From JAIVJG01 sp964236735 (lineage in GTDB: Bacteria; Acidobacteriota; Blastocatellia; Pyrinomonadales; Pyrinomonadaceae): 64,000 nucleotides of DNA. Below are positions 35,001 to 42,608 of the stretch, piece after piece (within the stretch, counting starts at the first letter, position 1; every line of letters starts with the position of its first letter). The stretch is taken from positions 248,001-312,000 of the forward strand of contig CAXSFM010000003.1 in the NCBI GenBank assembly GCA_964236735.1. Direction: 5' to 3'. Both the position numbers and the translations under genes were made by a program. Under the pieces are notes generated by a model that worked only from the letters and a program-made list of their open reading frames with translations, was not told the DNA's origin and did not search any database.

Positions 35001-35510
35001 AGCCAGCAGCGACAAATTGTTGACGCCCGCGCCGATGCTCGTCTGCGCGAGTTCGACGACTTGACGCTCGCTGAAACTCTTCGACAAATTGTTCGTCGTG
35101 GTGTCAACGAGTTCACCGCCGCCCGCGACGACTTCGACCGTCTCGCCGCCGAGGCCGCCGACCGTCAATTGTGCCGGCAGGTCTGTGTTCTGGTTGAGCG
35201 AGACACGCACCTGTGTAAGCGTCAGCGTTTTGAAGTTCGGCGCTTCAATCGTCACCGTGTAGTCTTCGCCGACGAGCAGGTTGTTGAATTGAAATTCGCC
35301 CTGATCAGAGGTCTGGTCAGTCTTCGTGTCGTTGTTAGATTTCTTCGTGATCGTCACCTTCGCATTGGGCACGACTGCGCCCTGCGGGTCGGTGACGGTG
35401 CCGCGCACGTTGCCGGTCGTGACCTGCGCCTGCGCGACGAGCGCACAAGCCAGCACGAGACACAGCGTGCGTGCGAACTGCGTTATCTTCCTTGCAGTGT
35501 TACGGTTCAT
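32010..35510 (-). CDS. Oar-like TonB-dependent receptor (third copy)
   Basis: 1166 aa. A signal peptide (LCLVLACALVAQAQ) is followed by the regulatory-like domain (VTTGNVRGTVTDPQGAVV to FKTLTLTQVRVSL). The plug domain has FVIDGVDNNDKSVTGP and FSAEFARSNGGQFITVTKSG. A beta-barrel of about 850 residues ends AAKFIF. The DNA just before the ATG (TAAGGAGTAAGAG) offers a good ribosome site. It is predicted to import a large substrate across the outer membrane with TonB-ExbBD; the ligand is not deducible. A strong terminator separates it from the VWFA gene downstream. Confidence 0.9.
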   Translation of the reverse strand: MNRNTARKITQFARTLCLVLACALVAQAQVTTGNVRGTVTDPQGAVVPNAKVTITKKSNNDTKTDQTSDQGEFQFNNLLVGEDYTVTIEAPNFKTLTLTQVRVSLNQNTDLPAQLTVGGLGGETVEVVAGGGELVDTTTNNLSKSFSERQVVELAQTSIGAGVNNLSLLAPGVSSSGGVGVGTGGSVGGQRPRNNNFVIDGVDNNDKSVTGPQSYISPEEVAEFSLLQNQFSAEFARSNGGQFITVTKSGTNEFHGELYGFFRNRFLNAIDNIQKPDTVRERNVAGRTFLPRSDYDRFGFNVGGPVILPKFGEGGPSLLKMRDKLFFFTSYERIQTGAASPPGGIAAPTAAGLATLRGLSGVSARNFGVLTQYLPVAATGNLGTIDACLVVRISGECTDPTPATPLVNENIIPIPVGSIQFPSPNFSKQNHAVINIDYTQSAATQYRFRFTFTNTASIDTAANLPVFFIALPGKQRLFSATVLHNFTSNLINETRLAFRRSSQAFPVPNITFPGLTVFPNLTFDDLGVNIGPDPNAPQTNIENNYQVVDTLTYLAGNHSFKFGGDFRDIISPQTFSQRVRGDYEYLALDTFLRDRSPDSFGQRNAGNNVYYGNQKILYAFAQDDWRIRPNLTLNMGIKYSYQDVPLGARTSQALNAISSVPGLIEFRSPKSQKKNFAPTVGFAYSPNYEGGMLGRIFGSNGKSSLRAGFSMGYDYIFDNLYILSNPPQLQQTNDVDTDAGTPNFLANGGLPDSPVAITSAAVARANTGAFIPDQKVPYSLTYTGSFQRQFMKDWSFELRYLGTRGVHLLTQNRLNRQARVAPEEGRFGLPTYINNAPTQAQIDTMTGALNLATINARSNAVPRYAAAGFGGAANIVAFLSNGNSTYNGGSAQLTRRFAQGLQMTAAYTFSHLIDDTTAEVFSTVLSPRRVEDFQNLRRERADSALDHRHRFVSSGIYELPFFNKSENHLLKTALGGFSIAATYTYESGEKITIRSGTDANLNGDNAGDRAIFNPAGQEGVGSLVRALVRTCTSFNPDGSCTQSVASRTVGYAAVNANARYIQAASGAMSNIGRNTFSTPAINNVDLSLFKNFAIGESRRIQFRADFFNAFNHPQYVPGSVNSVSPVSTVGLTTLNQVAPLTPDFLRPDRVLSSNPRVVQLAAKFIF

Positions 35511-35752
35511 CTCTTACTCCTTAAATGATGTGTATGCTACGAAAGCCACTTAGCTGGTTTTAGGGAATAGCAACATCCATACCGCTTATTATAGGAGTCT
35601 TCATAAACAGGCCGGGAGAGGCTAACTTGCCAAAGTTCAGCTATTTAGCAGCATGAGGAACGGTTCCGAACAAATCTTTCAAATCCAATATTCTGTAGGG
35701 TGATTCAAAAATTAGGATAAGCTTCCACCTCGCCGGACGCCGCCTCAGACTT

Positions 35753-36856
35753 CTATCCGGCGGGAGATGAGCCATGCGACTCGGCATCGCTTGCCCCGTT
35801 CGCTTCAAGTCGCGCCTTCGCAGCTTCGTCGGCGACGGAGCGCAGAGAGAGACCGCGACTGACGAGCAGCGCGACGCCGATTGCCATCCACACCAGCATT
35901 CGCGCCTTGCGAACAATGGCGAGCGTGACGCCCGCCGCCTCGCCGAATCTCATCACGCGCGCTAATTGTCCCGTGCCCAACTCGTCCACGCCCGCGCGCA
36001 TCGGCACGAACTTGAAGACCATCGTGATGACGCGATTGACCGACTCGAAGAGGAAGGCCGTGAGAATCGTCGGCGGCACGTCGCTGATCAGGTAAATCGT
36101 CAGGTACGCCTCTGCCACGCCGAGCATGTGAAAGCTGCCTTCAAGCAACAGGATGGGCACGAAGCGCCTGCGGTTGCGCGCGTAAAAACCATAGACGCGG
36201 TCTTCGAGCGCGGAGACCATCTCGCGCTTCGACTCAAGCGTCCGCTGTCCGATGCCACGCGCGAGCGCGGCTTCGAGGACGCGGCTCAGAAATCTCCATT
36301 GACGATGCACGGCGAAGGAAGCGACGAGCACCGCGACGAACGCGCCGCAAACGATGCCGATGCTCGACAGGCGCAAACCCTTCGGCAGAGGAAAGCTCAA
36401 CAACAGGGCCGCCGCGCCGCTAAAAATAAAGAGCGCGACCGAGAGCATGTAAAAAAGATTTTCAACCGCGATGGCTGAGAGTCCCGCGACGAGCGGCACG
36501 CGGTCGCGCACGAGCGCAGCCTTCGTCGGTTCGCTGACGACGATGCCGAGCGGCACGACGTTGCCCGCCGTGTCGCCGATCAGGTACGCGCTAAAGGCGT
36601 CGCGGAAGCGGAGACGGTGTGGCTCTTCAAAACACAGCGTCCACGCCCACGCGCGAACGACGAAGCGCAAACCCGCCAGTGCGACAATCAACACGAAGCC
36701 CGCGCCGATCTTCGAGATGTTCGCCCACACGTCCGCCGGGCCTGCGCGCCACACGAAATATGCGAAGAGCAACACGCCGAGGACAGCGAAGATGATGGCG
36801 GCGGGCGCAAACTTTTTGCTCGCACCGCCCGTTTGTGTTTGAACGTCCTGACTCAT
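35753..36856 (-). CDS. Flippase-like / lysylphosphatidylglycerol synthase TM domain protein (UPF0104)
   Basis: 367 aa with about eight membrane segments. Features are an N-terminal FAPAAIIFAVLGVLLFAYFVW, then WTLCFEEPHRLRFRDAFSAYLIGDTAGNVVPLGIVVSEPTKA, which resembles the UPF0104/AglD/LPG_synthase_TM pattern (a polar G-x-N-x-x-P site within a membrane segment). The soluble Fpg/MprF synthase domain is absent, so this is the stand-alone flippase-like form. Members have been linked to glycolipid or hopanoid handling; the function here is unknown. The C-terminal tail is polar (ANGASDAESHGSS). Confidence 0.75.
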   Translation of the reverse strand: MSQDVQTQTGGASKKFAPAAIIFAVLGVLLFAYFVWRAGPADVWANISKIGAGFVLIVALAGLRFVVRAWAWTLCFEEPHRLRFRDAFSAYLIGDTAGNVVPLGIVVSEPTKAALVRDRVPLVAGLSAIAVENLFYMLSVALFIFSGAAALLLSFPLPKGLRLSSIGIVCGAFVAVLVASFAVHRQWRFLSRVLEAALARGIGQRTLESKREMVSALEDRVYGFYARNRRRFVPILLLEGSFHMLGVAEAYLTIYLISDVPPTILTAFLFESVNRVITMVFKFVPMRAGVDELGTGQLARVMRFGEAAGVTLAIVRKARMLVWMAIGVALLVSRGLSLRSVADEAAKARLEANGASDAESHGSSPAG

Positions 36857-36972
36857 CCGTTTCAGCGATAGCGCACGACCGCGCGCCGTTTCTCTCCCAA
36901 CTTGTTTCCGCGGCGCAAAAACTTTTTCAGCTTACGGCACGCGCGCGTTTGTCTCAACCCGCCGTCACTATC

Positions 36973-37028
36973 AACTCGTCACTTGTCACTTGATTAACTC
37001 GTCACTTGTCACCCGTCACTCACCACTG
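36973..37028. repeat. Family-A heptads, single orientation
   Basis: A run of ACTCGTC/ACTTGTC/ACTTGAT-type 7-mers without the opposing arm, ending CACTGCTTTTG like other family-A right arms. It lies just upstream of the acyl-CoA dehydrogenase gene and may be half of an old hairpin. Confidence 0.65.
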
Positions 37029-37057
37029 CTTTTGTACATTTGACCGGAGACGCTCGC

Positions 37058-38308
37058 GTGAGCGATGCTACTGCGCCAGACCCTTTAATCTTAAATCTTG
37101 CGAGTCAAACAGCTATGAGTAAAGCAGCAACAGAGACTTTGAGCGGCAGCCCTCTGACCGTCTATTCCGAAGACGAAAACATGTTCCGCGCCTCGGTGCG
37201 TGAGTTCGCTGAGGGCGAGATACGCTCGCGCGTCGAGGAGATGGACGAGCACGCGAAGATGTCGCCGGAAATCATCAAACATCTCTTTGATCTCGGACTG
37301 ATGGGCATCGAGACGCCCGAAGAATACGGCGGCGCAGGCGCGTCGTTTTTCAGCGCCATCATCGGCGTCGAGGAACTCTCGCGCGTTGACCCTTCCGTCG
37401 GCGTCTTGATGGACGTGCAGAACACGCTCGTCAACAATGCCTTCATCCGTTGGGGCAATACGGAGCAAAAGAAAAAATATCTGACGCGACTCGCCACTGA
37501 TACGGTCGGAGCTTACGCGCTCTCCGAAGCCGGCTCCGGCTCCGACGCCTTCGCGATGGGGACGCGCGCCGTTGATCGCGGCGACCATTACGAGTTGAAC
37601 GGGCAAAAACTCTGGATTACGAACGGCAACGAGGCGGGCATCTTCGTCGTCTTCGCCAACGCCAAACCCGAAGACGGCTACAAGGGCATCACGGCCTTCA
37701 TCGTCGAAAAAAGTTTCGAGGGCTTCAGCGTCGGCAAGAAAGAAAACAAGCTCGGCATCCGCGCCTCGTCAACCACTGAAATCATCCTCGATGGCTGCAA
37801 GGTTCCGAAAGAAAACGTACTCGGAGAGTTCGGCAAGGGCTACAAAATTTCCATCGAGACTTTGAACGAGGGACGCATCGGCATCGGCGCGCAAATGATT
37901 GGCCTCGCGCGCGGCGCGTTCGAGGCGGCGCTTAAGTACACGGGCGAGCGCGCGCAGTTCGGCAAGAACATCAACCAGTTTCAGGGCGTGCAATTTCAAC
38001 TCGCGGAGATGGCAATTGACATCGAAGCCGCACGCCTCCTTGTCTATAACGCCGCGCGTCTCAAGGATGCCGGGCTGCCTTTCGTCAAAGAGGCGGCGAT
38101 GGCGAAGCTCACTTCTTCGCGCGTCGCCGAGCGCGTCGCGTCCGTCGCGATTGAACTCTACGGCGGCTACGGATTCGTCAAAGACTACCCGGTCGAAAAA
38201 TTCTGGCGCGACTCGAAAATCGGCGCGATTTACGAGGGCACGTCCAACATGCAGTTGCAAACCATCGCCAAGCTGCTCATTGATAACCGTCAACCGAAAG
38301 CGCAGTAA
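37058..38308 (+). CDS. Acyl-CoA dehydrogenase
   Basis: About 416 aa, FAD enzyme of beta-oxidation type that introduces the 2,3-double bond in acyl-CoA. Motifs: YGGAGASFF, AYALSEAGSGSDAF (FAD/substrate), ITNGNEAGIFVVFA, RAQFGKNINQFQGVQFQLAEM, and IYEGTSNMQLQTIAKLL with the catalytic glutamate of short- and medium-chain enzymes. I prefer the GTG at 37058 with GGAGA 7 nt upstream. A TTG at 37040 and an ATG at 37115 are alternatives, giving 422 or 397 aa. The small gene that follows starts 2 bp after its stop, so they are probably co-transcribed. Confidence 0.92.
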   Translation: MSDATAPDPLILNLASQTAMSKAATETLSGSPLTVYSEDENMFRASVREFAEGEIRSRVEEMDEHAKMSPEIIKHLFDLGLMGIETPEEYGGAGASFFSAIIGVEELSRVDPSVGVLMDVQNTLVNNAFIRWGNTEQKKKYLTRLATDTVGAYALSEAGSGSDAFAMGTRAVDRGDHYELNGQKLWITNGNEAGIFVVFANAKPEDGYKGITAFIVEKSFEGFSVGKKENKLGIRASSTTEIILDGCKVPKENVLGEFGKGYKISIETLNEGRIGIGAQMIGLARGAFEAALKYTGERAQFGKNINQFQGVQFQLAEMAIDIEAARLLVYNAARLKDAGLPFVKEAAMAKLTSSRVAERVASVAIELYGGYGFVKDYPVEKFWRDSKIGAIYEGTSNMQLQTIAKLLIDNRQPKAQ

Positions 38309-38310
38309 GT

Positions 38311-38814
38311 GTGCAGGCCGAAGAGATCAAACAATATCTGTCGGAGTTGAACGACGAACTCCGCGACATGAATGTGAAGGGCGAGATTTGTCTCTACGGC
38401 GGCGCGGTGATGTGTCTGGTCTTCGACGCGCGTCCGGCCACGAAGGATGTGGATGCTGTGTTCCGGCCAGCGCAACAAATCAGGCAGGCTGCGGAGCGCA
38501 TCGCTGAGGCGCATCATCTCAGAACTGATTGGCTGAATGATGCGGTGAAGGGCTTCGTCGTCCCGCACCCGCAACGGATTCTTTTTGATTTCCCGAATCT
38601 GAAGGTCTATGTGCCGGAGCCTGATTATTTGCTGGCGATGAAAGCTCTGGCAGCGCGGCTGGACACGGCGGACGCAGACGATGTGAAGTTGCTGATCAAG
38701 CAGTTGAGTTTACAAAAGCCGGAGGAAGTCTTCGCTATTCTGGAAAAGTATTATCCGCGCCAGCATATCAAACCGGCGACGCAGTATTTCATTGAAGAGT
38801 TGTTCGAGCAATGA
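38311..38814 (+). CDS. Nucleotidyltransferase-like protein (DUF6036-like), possible toxin
   Basis: 167 aa from a GTG 2 bp after the acyl-CoA dehydrogenase stop. The sequence CLYGGAVMCLVF followed by ATKDVDAVF matches the minimal nucleotidyltransferase fold (G-G helix, then the D-x-D metal-binding pair) seen in DUF6036 and AbiEii-like proteins. The segment YVPEPDYLLAMKALAARLDTADADDVKLLI is also typical of that group. Such proteins are frequently half of a toxin-antitoxin pair. Here the next gene overlaps by 4 bp and encodes a small acidic partner. Toxin activity is inference. Composition resembles the neighbourhood. Confidence 0.6.
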   Translation: MQAEEIKQYLSELNDELRDMNVKGEICLYGGAVMCLVFDARPATKDVDAVFRPAQQIRQAAERIAEAHHLRTDWLNDAVKGFVVPHPQRILFDFPNLKVYVPEPDYLLAMKALAARLDTADADDVKLLIKQLSLQKPEEVFAILEKYYPRQHIKPATQYFIEELFEQ

Positions 38815-39164
38815 ACACTTTGCGCGAAGTGAGAGAGCAGATTAACGCTGACGCGAAAAATTGGTGCGTCTATCTGATGGACTTTGTGGATGACTTTCGT
38901 TACTACAAAGACGCTCGCGCAATAGCCGAACCATTCGAGATGCCGGACGGCAAGATGGATGCGCTGCTCGCTTCGACCGCCGAAGCTTTGTGCGACGAGT
39001 TGGGACGAACGCCGCCCGCATGGCTATCAGAAGTTCCGGCCTGTCAGGAACCTTTTTTCGTCGGCGGGCTGGAAAATTTGAAAGCCATTTCAATCGTCGA
39101 AAGTCCTCTGCGTTTCCGCATCCGCAAGATTTTCGTCCTTGAGAATTTTTTGAGCCGCGTCTGA
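38811..39164 (+). CDS. Small protein paired with the nucleotidyltransferase-like gene
   Basis: 117 aa, no family recognised. It overlaps the upstream gene by ATGA, so translation is probably coupled. The protein is acidic and helical: REQINADAKNWCVYLMDFVDDFRYYKD, then MDALLASTAEALCDEL. The C-terminus is basic with a conserved-looking LENLKAISIVESPLRFRIR segment. It would fit an antitoxin or partner subunit, but no DNA-binding motif is visible. Confidence 0.6.
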   Translation: MNTLREVREQINADAKNWCVYLMDFVDDFRYYKDARAIAEPFEMPDGKMDALLASTAEALCDELGRTPPAWLSEVPACQEPFFVGGLENLKAISIVESPLRFRIRKIFVLENFLSRV

Positions 39165-39186
39165 GCGGCAGAGTGAGTGTAAAAAG

Positions 39187-39507
39187 ATGGCAGCATCGCG
39201 CATAGACTTTTTCCGCATGATGTTGGAGAGCGACCCCGACAACACGGCGGTCATGTTCGGGCTGGCGAAAGAGTATGAGAAGGCCGGACGCTTCGATGCC
39301 GTGATTGAAGTGATCGCAGAGTATCTCCAACGCGCTGATGATGAGGGCAACGCCTACGGGATGATCGCCGACGCTTACGTCAAGACGGGCAATCGTGACC
39401 TCGCGCGCAAGTCTTACGAGCGCGGCATCGAAGTGGCGACCGCGCACGGACATCCTTCGATGGCGCAGGATTACCGAATGACGCTGGAGACTGAGTTTGA
39501 GGATTAG
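39187..39507 (+). CDS. Small TPR-repeat protein
   Basis: 106 aa, composed almost entirely of about 2.5 tetratricopeptide repeats: MLESDPDNTAVMFGLAKEYEKAGRFDAVIE, then GNAYGMIADAYVKTGNRDLARKSYERGIEVA. There is no signal peptide, so it is likely a cytoplasmic protein-protein adaptor. It begins 22 bp after the preceding small gene and is the last GC-rich resident gene before the lower-GC methyltransferase operon. Confidence 0.75.
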   Translation: MAASRIDFFRMMLESDPDNTAVMFGLAKEYEKAGRFDAVIEVIAEYLQRADDEGNAYGMIADAYVKTGNRDLARKSYERGIEVATAHGHPSMAQDYRMTLETEFED

Positions 39508-39589
39508 ACGACCGGCGGTCTTGGATGATGTGGCAGAGCATTTTGGGATCACACGACCGATTAGCGAAGATAATTAGTCTGCTGGAACA

Positions 39590-40717
39590 ATGAAAACTAA
39601 TCTTTCAAACTTAGATGGCATTGCTGATGCCAAGTCCACACCACTATTCCACGATCATCAAAGAGACGATGTTAAGCAAAATGTGCAGGAACCATTTCGT
39701 AAGATTTATAGAGGTGATGCATGTCGTCTGCTGGAATTACCCGATAAGCACGTCGATTTGGTTGTCACCTCACCACCTTACTGGCGAAAGCGGGACTACG
39801 GATTTGAGGGGCAGATTGGGCAGGAGAAGACGCCCGGTGAATACGTGGGTAATATCATTGCAGCTATGAAAGAATGGCGGCGTGTGCTCCGTCCATCCGG
39901 CTCAATATTTCTAAACATAGGTGATACCTACTGGAAAAAAAGCCTGCAAGGTATTCCCAGTCTAGTTGAGGCGGGTGTCTGCAACGCCGGATGGGTTCTT
40001 CGCAATCGGATTATCTGGGTCAAGAAAGGAGGTATGCCCGACCCGGCACAAGACCGATTGACGGGCAGGCACGAATATATCCTGCACTTTGCAGTCAACA
40101 GTTACTATTACGATCTGTTTGGATACGCGGAACGCTATAGTCTCGGCAAGAAGGGGGCTAATCCGGGGGACGTTTGGGAGATCGCACCCCAACGGAACGT
40201 GGGAAAGCATCTCGCACCTTTTCCCAGTGAAATTGTCGAACGAGTTATTACGCTGGCTTGCCCGCAATTTGTATGCAGTAAGTGCGGCGAACCGCGTCGG
40301 CGAATCGTGGAGCGCACGGCGGAATTGGATACCTCCCGTCCACAGGCGAGGCGGGCTTTGGAGATTGCGCGAGAAAAGAATCTAACTCCGGAACACATAG
40401 CAGCGATTCAAGCGACAGGCATTTCCGACGCGGGCAAGGCAAGGCTCGTGCAGAACGGTACTGACAAAAATGCCGAAAGCGTTCGTAAACTCGCTTTGGA
40501 AGCAAAGACGATGCTCGGCGGTTACTTCCGCGAGTTCACGTTCGCTAAACGAAAGTCTATTGGTTGGACGGATTGTGGATGCGAAGATCCTTTCATGCCC
40601 GGGGTCGTGCTTGACCCATTCATGGGCACCGGAACAACATTGGATGTTGCCAAGCGCATGGGACGTTCAGCTATCGGAGTCGATCTCGACATCTCTCAGG
40701 TGAAGGAGACAGCATAG
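39590..40717 (+). CDS. DNA methyltransferase, beta-class, probable N4-cytosine type
   Basis: 375 aa. Motif IV TSPPYW at residues 60-65 is N-terminal, and the SAM-binding motif I region DPFMGTGTTLDVA is near residue 346. This IV-before-I order is the beta class, and SPPYW favours N4-methylcytosine (N6-adenine is not excluded). Between them lie a target-recognition region and a probable zinc knuckle: CSKCGEP near residue 228, paired with CGC about 100 residues later. It is the first gene of a four-gene overlapping operon with lower GC than the flanks. In the set it would mark self DNA, or be the modification arm of a restriction-like system. Confidence 0.85.
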   Translation: MKTNLSNLDGIADAKSTPLFHDHQRDDVKQNVQEPFRKIYRGDACRLLELPDKHVDLVVTSPPYWRKRDYGFEGQIGQEKTPGEYVGNIIAAMKEWRRVLRPSGSIFLNIGDTYWKKSLQGIPSLVEAGVCNAGWVLRNRIIWVKKGGMPDPAQDRLTGRHEYILHFAVNSYYYDLFGYAERYSLGKKGANPGDVWEIAPQRNVGKHLAPFPSEIVERVITLACPQFVCSKCGEPRRRIVERTAELDTSRPQARRALEIAREKNLTPEHIAAIQATGISDAGKARLVQNGTDKNAESVRKLALEAKTMLGGYFREFTFAKRKSIGWTDCGCEDPFMPGVVLDPFMGTGTTLDVAKRMGRSAIGVDLDISQVKETA

Positions 40718-41322
40718 TGATCTACGTCATTCGCAAGCGAATAGTCGCCCAGTCCCTATCTCGCCTTCGTGAGCAGAAAACCCATACACTTTTTGCCGGC
40801 TATCTTTATTTACAACAACTTGCGTCAAAATGGGGACGACTTGAAGACCTGCAACCAGACTTCTTAACTTTCTTTCAGCAATTCTTCTTCGTGGATAAGC
40901 ATCCACTCGGCGCACCCTATATCAAGCCGTTCACAGAAAAGCCGGCAAGCGCTAAAAACCTTTGGTTGAATGAGAATGTCGCTGGCTCTTACGCGCCAAG
41001 CTCACTCCGGCTTGGGCAGCCTTTTCGGCAAGTAGTCGACCTCAAGGAAAGAAAGTACTCTCTTCCTCCTGACCATGCTCAGCGCGCATTCACGCGCCTT
41101 CTCTATTCCGATCCGGTTCAAGTCGCAGATTTGGCTGTTGTTCTCTATCGTGACTTTGGGCTACTCGATGATTCTGTGAGCATTGAAGACCTCATAGACA
41201 TTTTCGCATATGAATTCGGTTACACGAACGAACCGGGTTCCACGCCCGATGAAAAATTTTCGACATTGTATAGCCTTAAAACGACGAAAAATTGGGAAGA
41301 AGATTGGCTTGAAGCTGCATGA
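40717..41322 (+). CDS. Unrecognised 201-aa protein of the methyltransferase/ATPase/TOPRIM operon
   Basis: The GTG start shares its first base with the methyltransferase stop. I recognise no family. The N-terminus is basic and helical (IRKRIVAQSLSRLREQ), followed by an aromatic-rich helical stretch (DFLTFFQQFFFVDKHPLG). The middle has PSSLRLGQPFRQVVDL, and the C-terminal half is acidic (DLAVVLYRDFGLLDD, then EDLIDIFAYEF). No nuclease motif (PD-ExK, HNH, GIY-YIG) is evident. Tight coupling on both sides says it works with its neighbours, perhaps as a specificity, adaptor or effector subunit. Confidence 0.75.
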   Translation: MIYVIRKRIVAQSLSRLREQKTHTLFAGYLYLQQLASKWGRLEDLQPDFLTFFQQFFFVDKHPLGAPYIKPFTEKPASAKNLWLNENVAGSYAPSSLRLGQPFRQVVDLKERKYSLPPDHAQRAFTRLLYSDPVQVADLAVVLYRDFGLLDDSVSIEDLIDIFAYEFGYTNEPGSTPDEKFSTLYSLKTTKNWEEDWLEAA

Positions 41323-42608
41323 ATAAACTGAGCGAGCAACAAGATCGTATCAGCCCCAAGCGCACCACCGATAAGATTCGCTCGCTGACGGCTGAGGACA
41401 TACTGTCTCTTCAGACTATGCCGAGCAGCAGCGGGTGGCAGTTGCCTCTTCAAGAACTCTTGATTGAAGGCTTACTTTCCTTTGGCGAGAAGACTCTTTT
41501 CGAATTTGGCCAACTTAACATTCTGGTAGGCCCGAATGGATCGGGGAAGTCGAACCTGATCGATTGTTTGCGTGTTTTTCGCTCTGCCCCGTTTGACATC
41601 CAAGAAGCTTTCAAGGACTCAGGCTTTGAAGAATGGCTTTGTAAGAGCGTCAACATTAAATCCGATACCGCGCTTCTCGAAGTCACGGCCAAGCTGCCTG
41701 AACTCCCAGACAAGATTCGCCACCAAGTCAGGTTAGGCCCACCTTTCAGCGCACGCGCGCGAATTGAAGAGGTAGTATCTGGCGCAGAGGGGGAAACCCA
41801 ATACTTTGTAGGTTCGTATCGCAGCGGAGCCACTCTAAGCGTTGCCGGCACAGGCAGGCGTCGCCGGGAAAGGAAGTTGGATGAGAGCGAGTACGATCCC
41901 TTTGGGTCAATTCTAAGCCAGATACGGGATGTTGGGCAATATCCAGAAATCACACGATTATCGAACTTCTACGCGAGCATTCGAATCTATTCCGAGTGGA
42001 TGTTCGGTCGTAATTCAAATCTTCGTGAAGCAACGCCGACTGGCCGTTCCGACGCCACGCTTTCGGAATCAATGGATGATCTCGCTTTAATCTTGAACGG
42101 TCTTACGGGAACGACTGCACATGAGAAGATTCGCGTCCTCCTGCAAGAGTTAAAGGAGACCTATGTGGACTACGTCACCCGCATCATGTTCGGGCGTGTT
42201 GGCCTAGAACTGGTGGAGAAGCCGTTTGATCGTCTTCCTTTACCGGCAAAGAGGCTGTCTGATGGTACACTGCGATTTCTTGCGTTGGCAGCCATCTTGT
42301 TTCAGTCAGACCCGCCACCTCTTATCTGCCTTGAAGAACCCGAACTTGGAATGCATCCTGACATGATCCGCATGGTGGCTGGGATGATTGTCGATGCTTC
42401 TACCAAGACGCAGTTGATTATTACAACCCACTCCGAACATCTACTCACAGCACTGCAAGACGACTTTGATGCGCTATTTGCCTTCGATGCAGGGTTAGAT
42501 GGCTCCGTCGTCAGGCGCTTTAATCGAGAAGAATACAAAGACTGGCGGCAAGAACATACTTTGGGAGAACTCTGGACATCAGGCGAACTTGGAGGCAACC
42601 GATGGTGA
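41319..42608 (+). CDS. AAA-family ABC-like ATPase (AAA_21/OLD-like)
   Basis: 429 aa. Walker A is VGPNGSGKSNLID (about residues 70-82); a signature-like KRLSDGTLRFLALAAIL, Walker B LICLEEPELGMHP and the His switch IITTHSEHLL complete an ABC-type head as in SMC, OLD, AriA and AbiLi ATPases. The insert between the lobes is only about 230 residues, so no long coiled coil is present. The start ATG overlaps the previous stop by 4 bp, and the end overlaps the DUF4276 gene by 7 bp. ATPases of this kind pair with a TOPRIM partner in several anti-phage systems; the pairing here makes that the preferred reading. Confidence 0.85.
   Translation: MNKLSEQQDRISPKRTTDKIRSLTAEDILSLQTMPSSSGWQLPLQELLIEGLLSFGEKTLFEFGQLNILVGPNGSGKSNLIDCLRVFRSAPFDIQEAFKDSGFEEWLCKSVNIKSDTALLEVTAKLPELPDKIRHQVRLGPPFSARARIEEVVSGAEGETQYFVGSYRSGATLSVAGTGRRRRERKLDESEYDPFGSILSQIRDVGQYPEITRLSNFYASIRIYSEWMFGRNSNLREATPTGRSDATLSESMDDLALILNGLTGTTAHEKIRVLLQELKETYVDYVTRIMFGRVGLELVEKPFDRLPLPAKRLSDGTLRFLALAAILFQSDPPPLICLEEPELGMHPDMIRMVAGMIVDASTKTQLIITTHSEHLLTALQDDFDALFAFDAGLDGSVVRRFNREEYKDWRQEHTLGELWTSGELGGNRW

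Noticed and set aside
36973..37028. Attachment site or CRISPR-like repeat upstream of the acyl-CoA dehydrogenase
   Set aside because: The 7-bp direct repeats match one arm of the family-A hairpins elsewhere, so an eroded copy is simpler.
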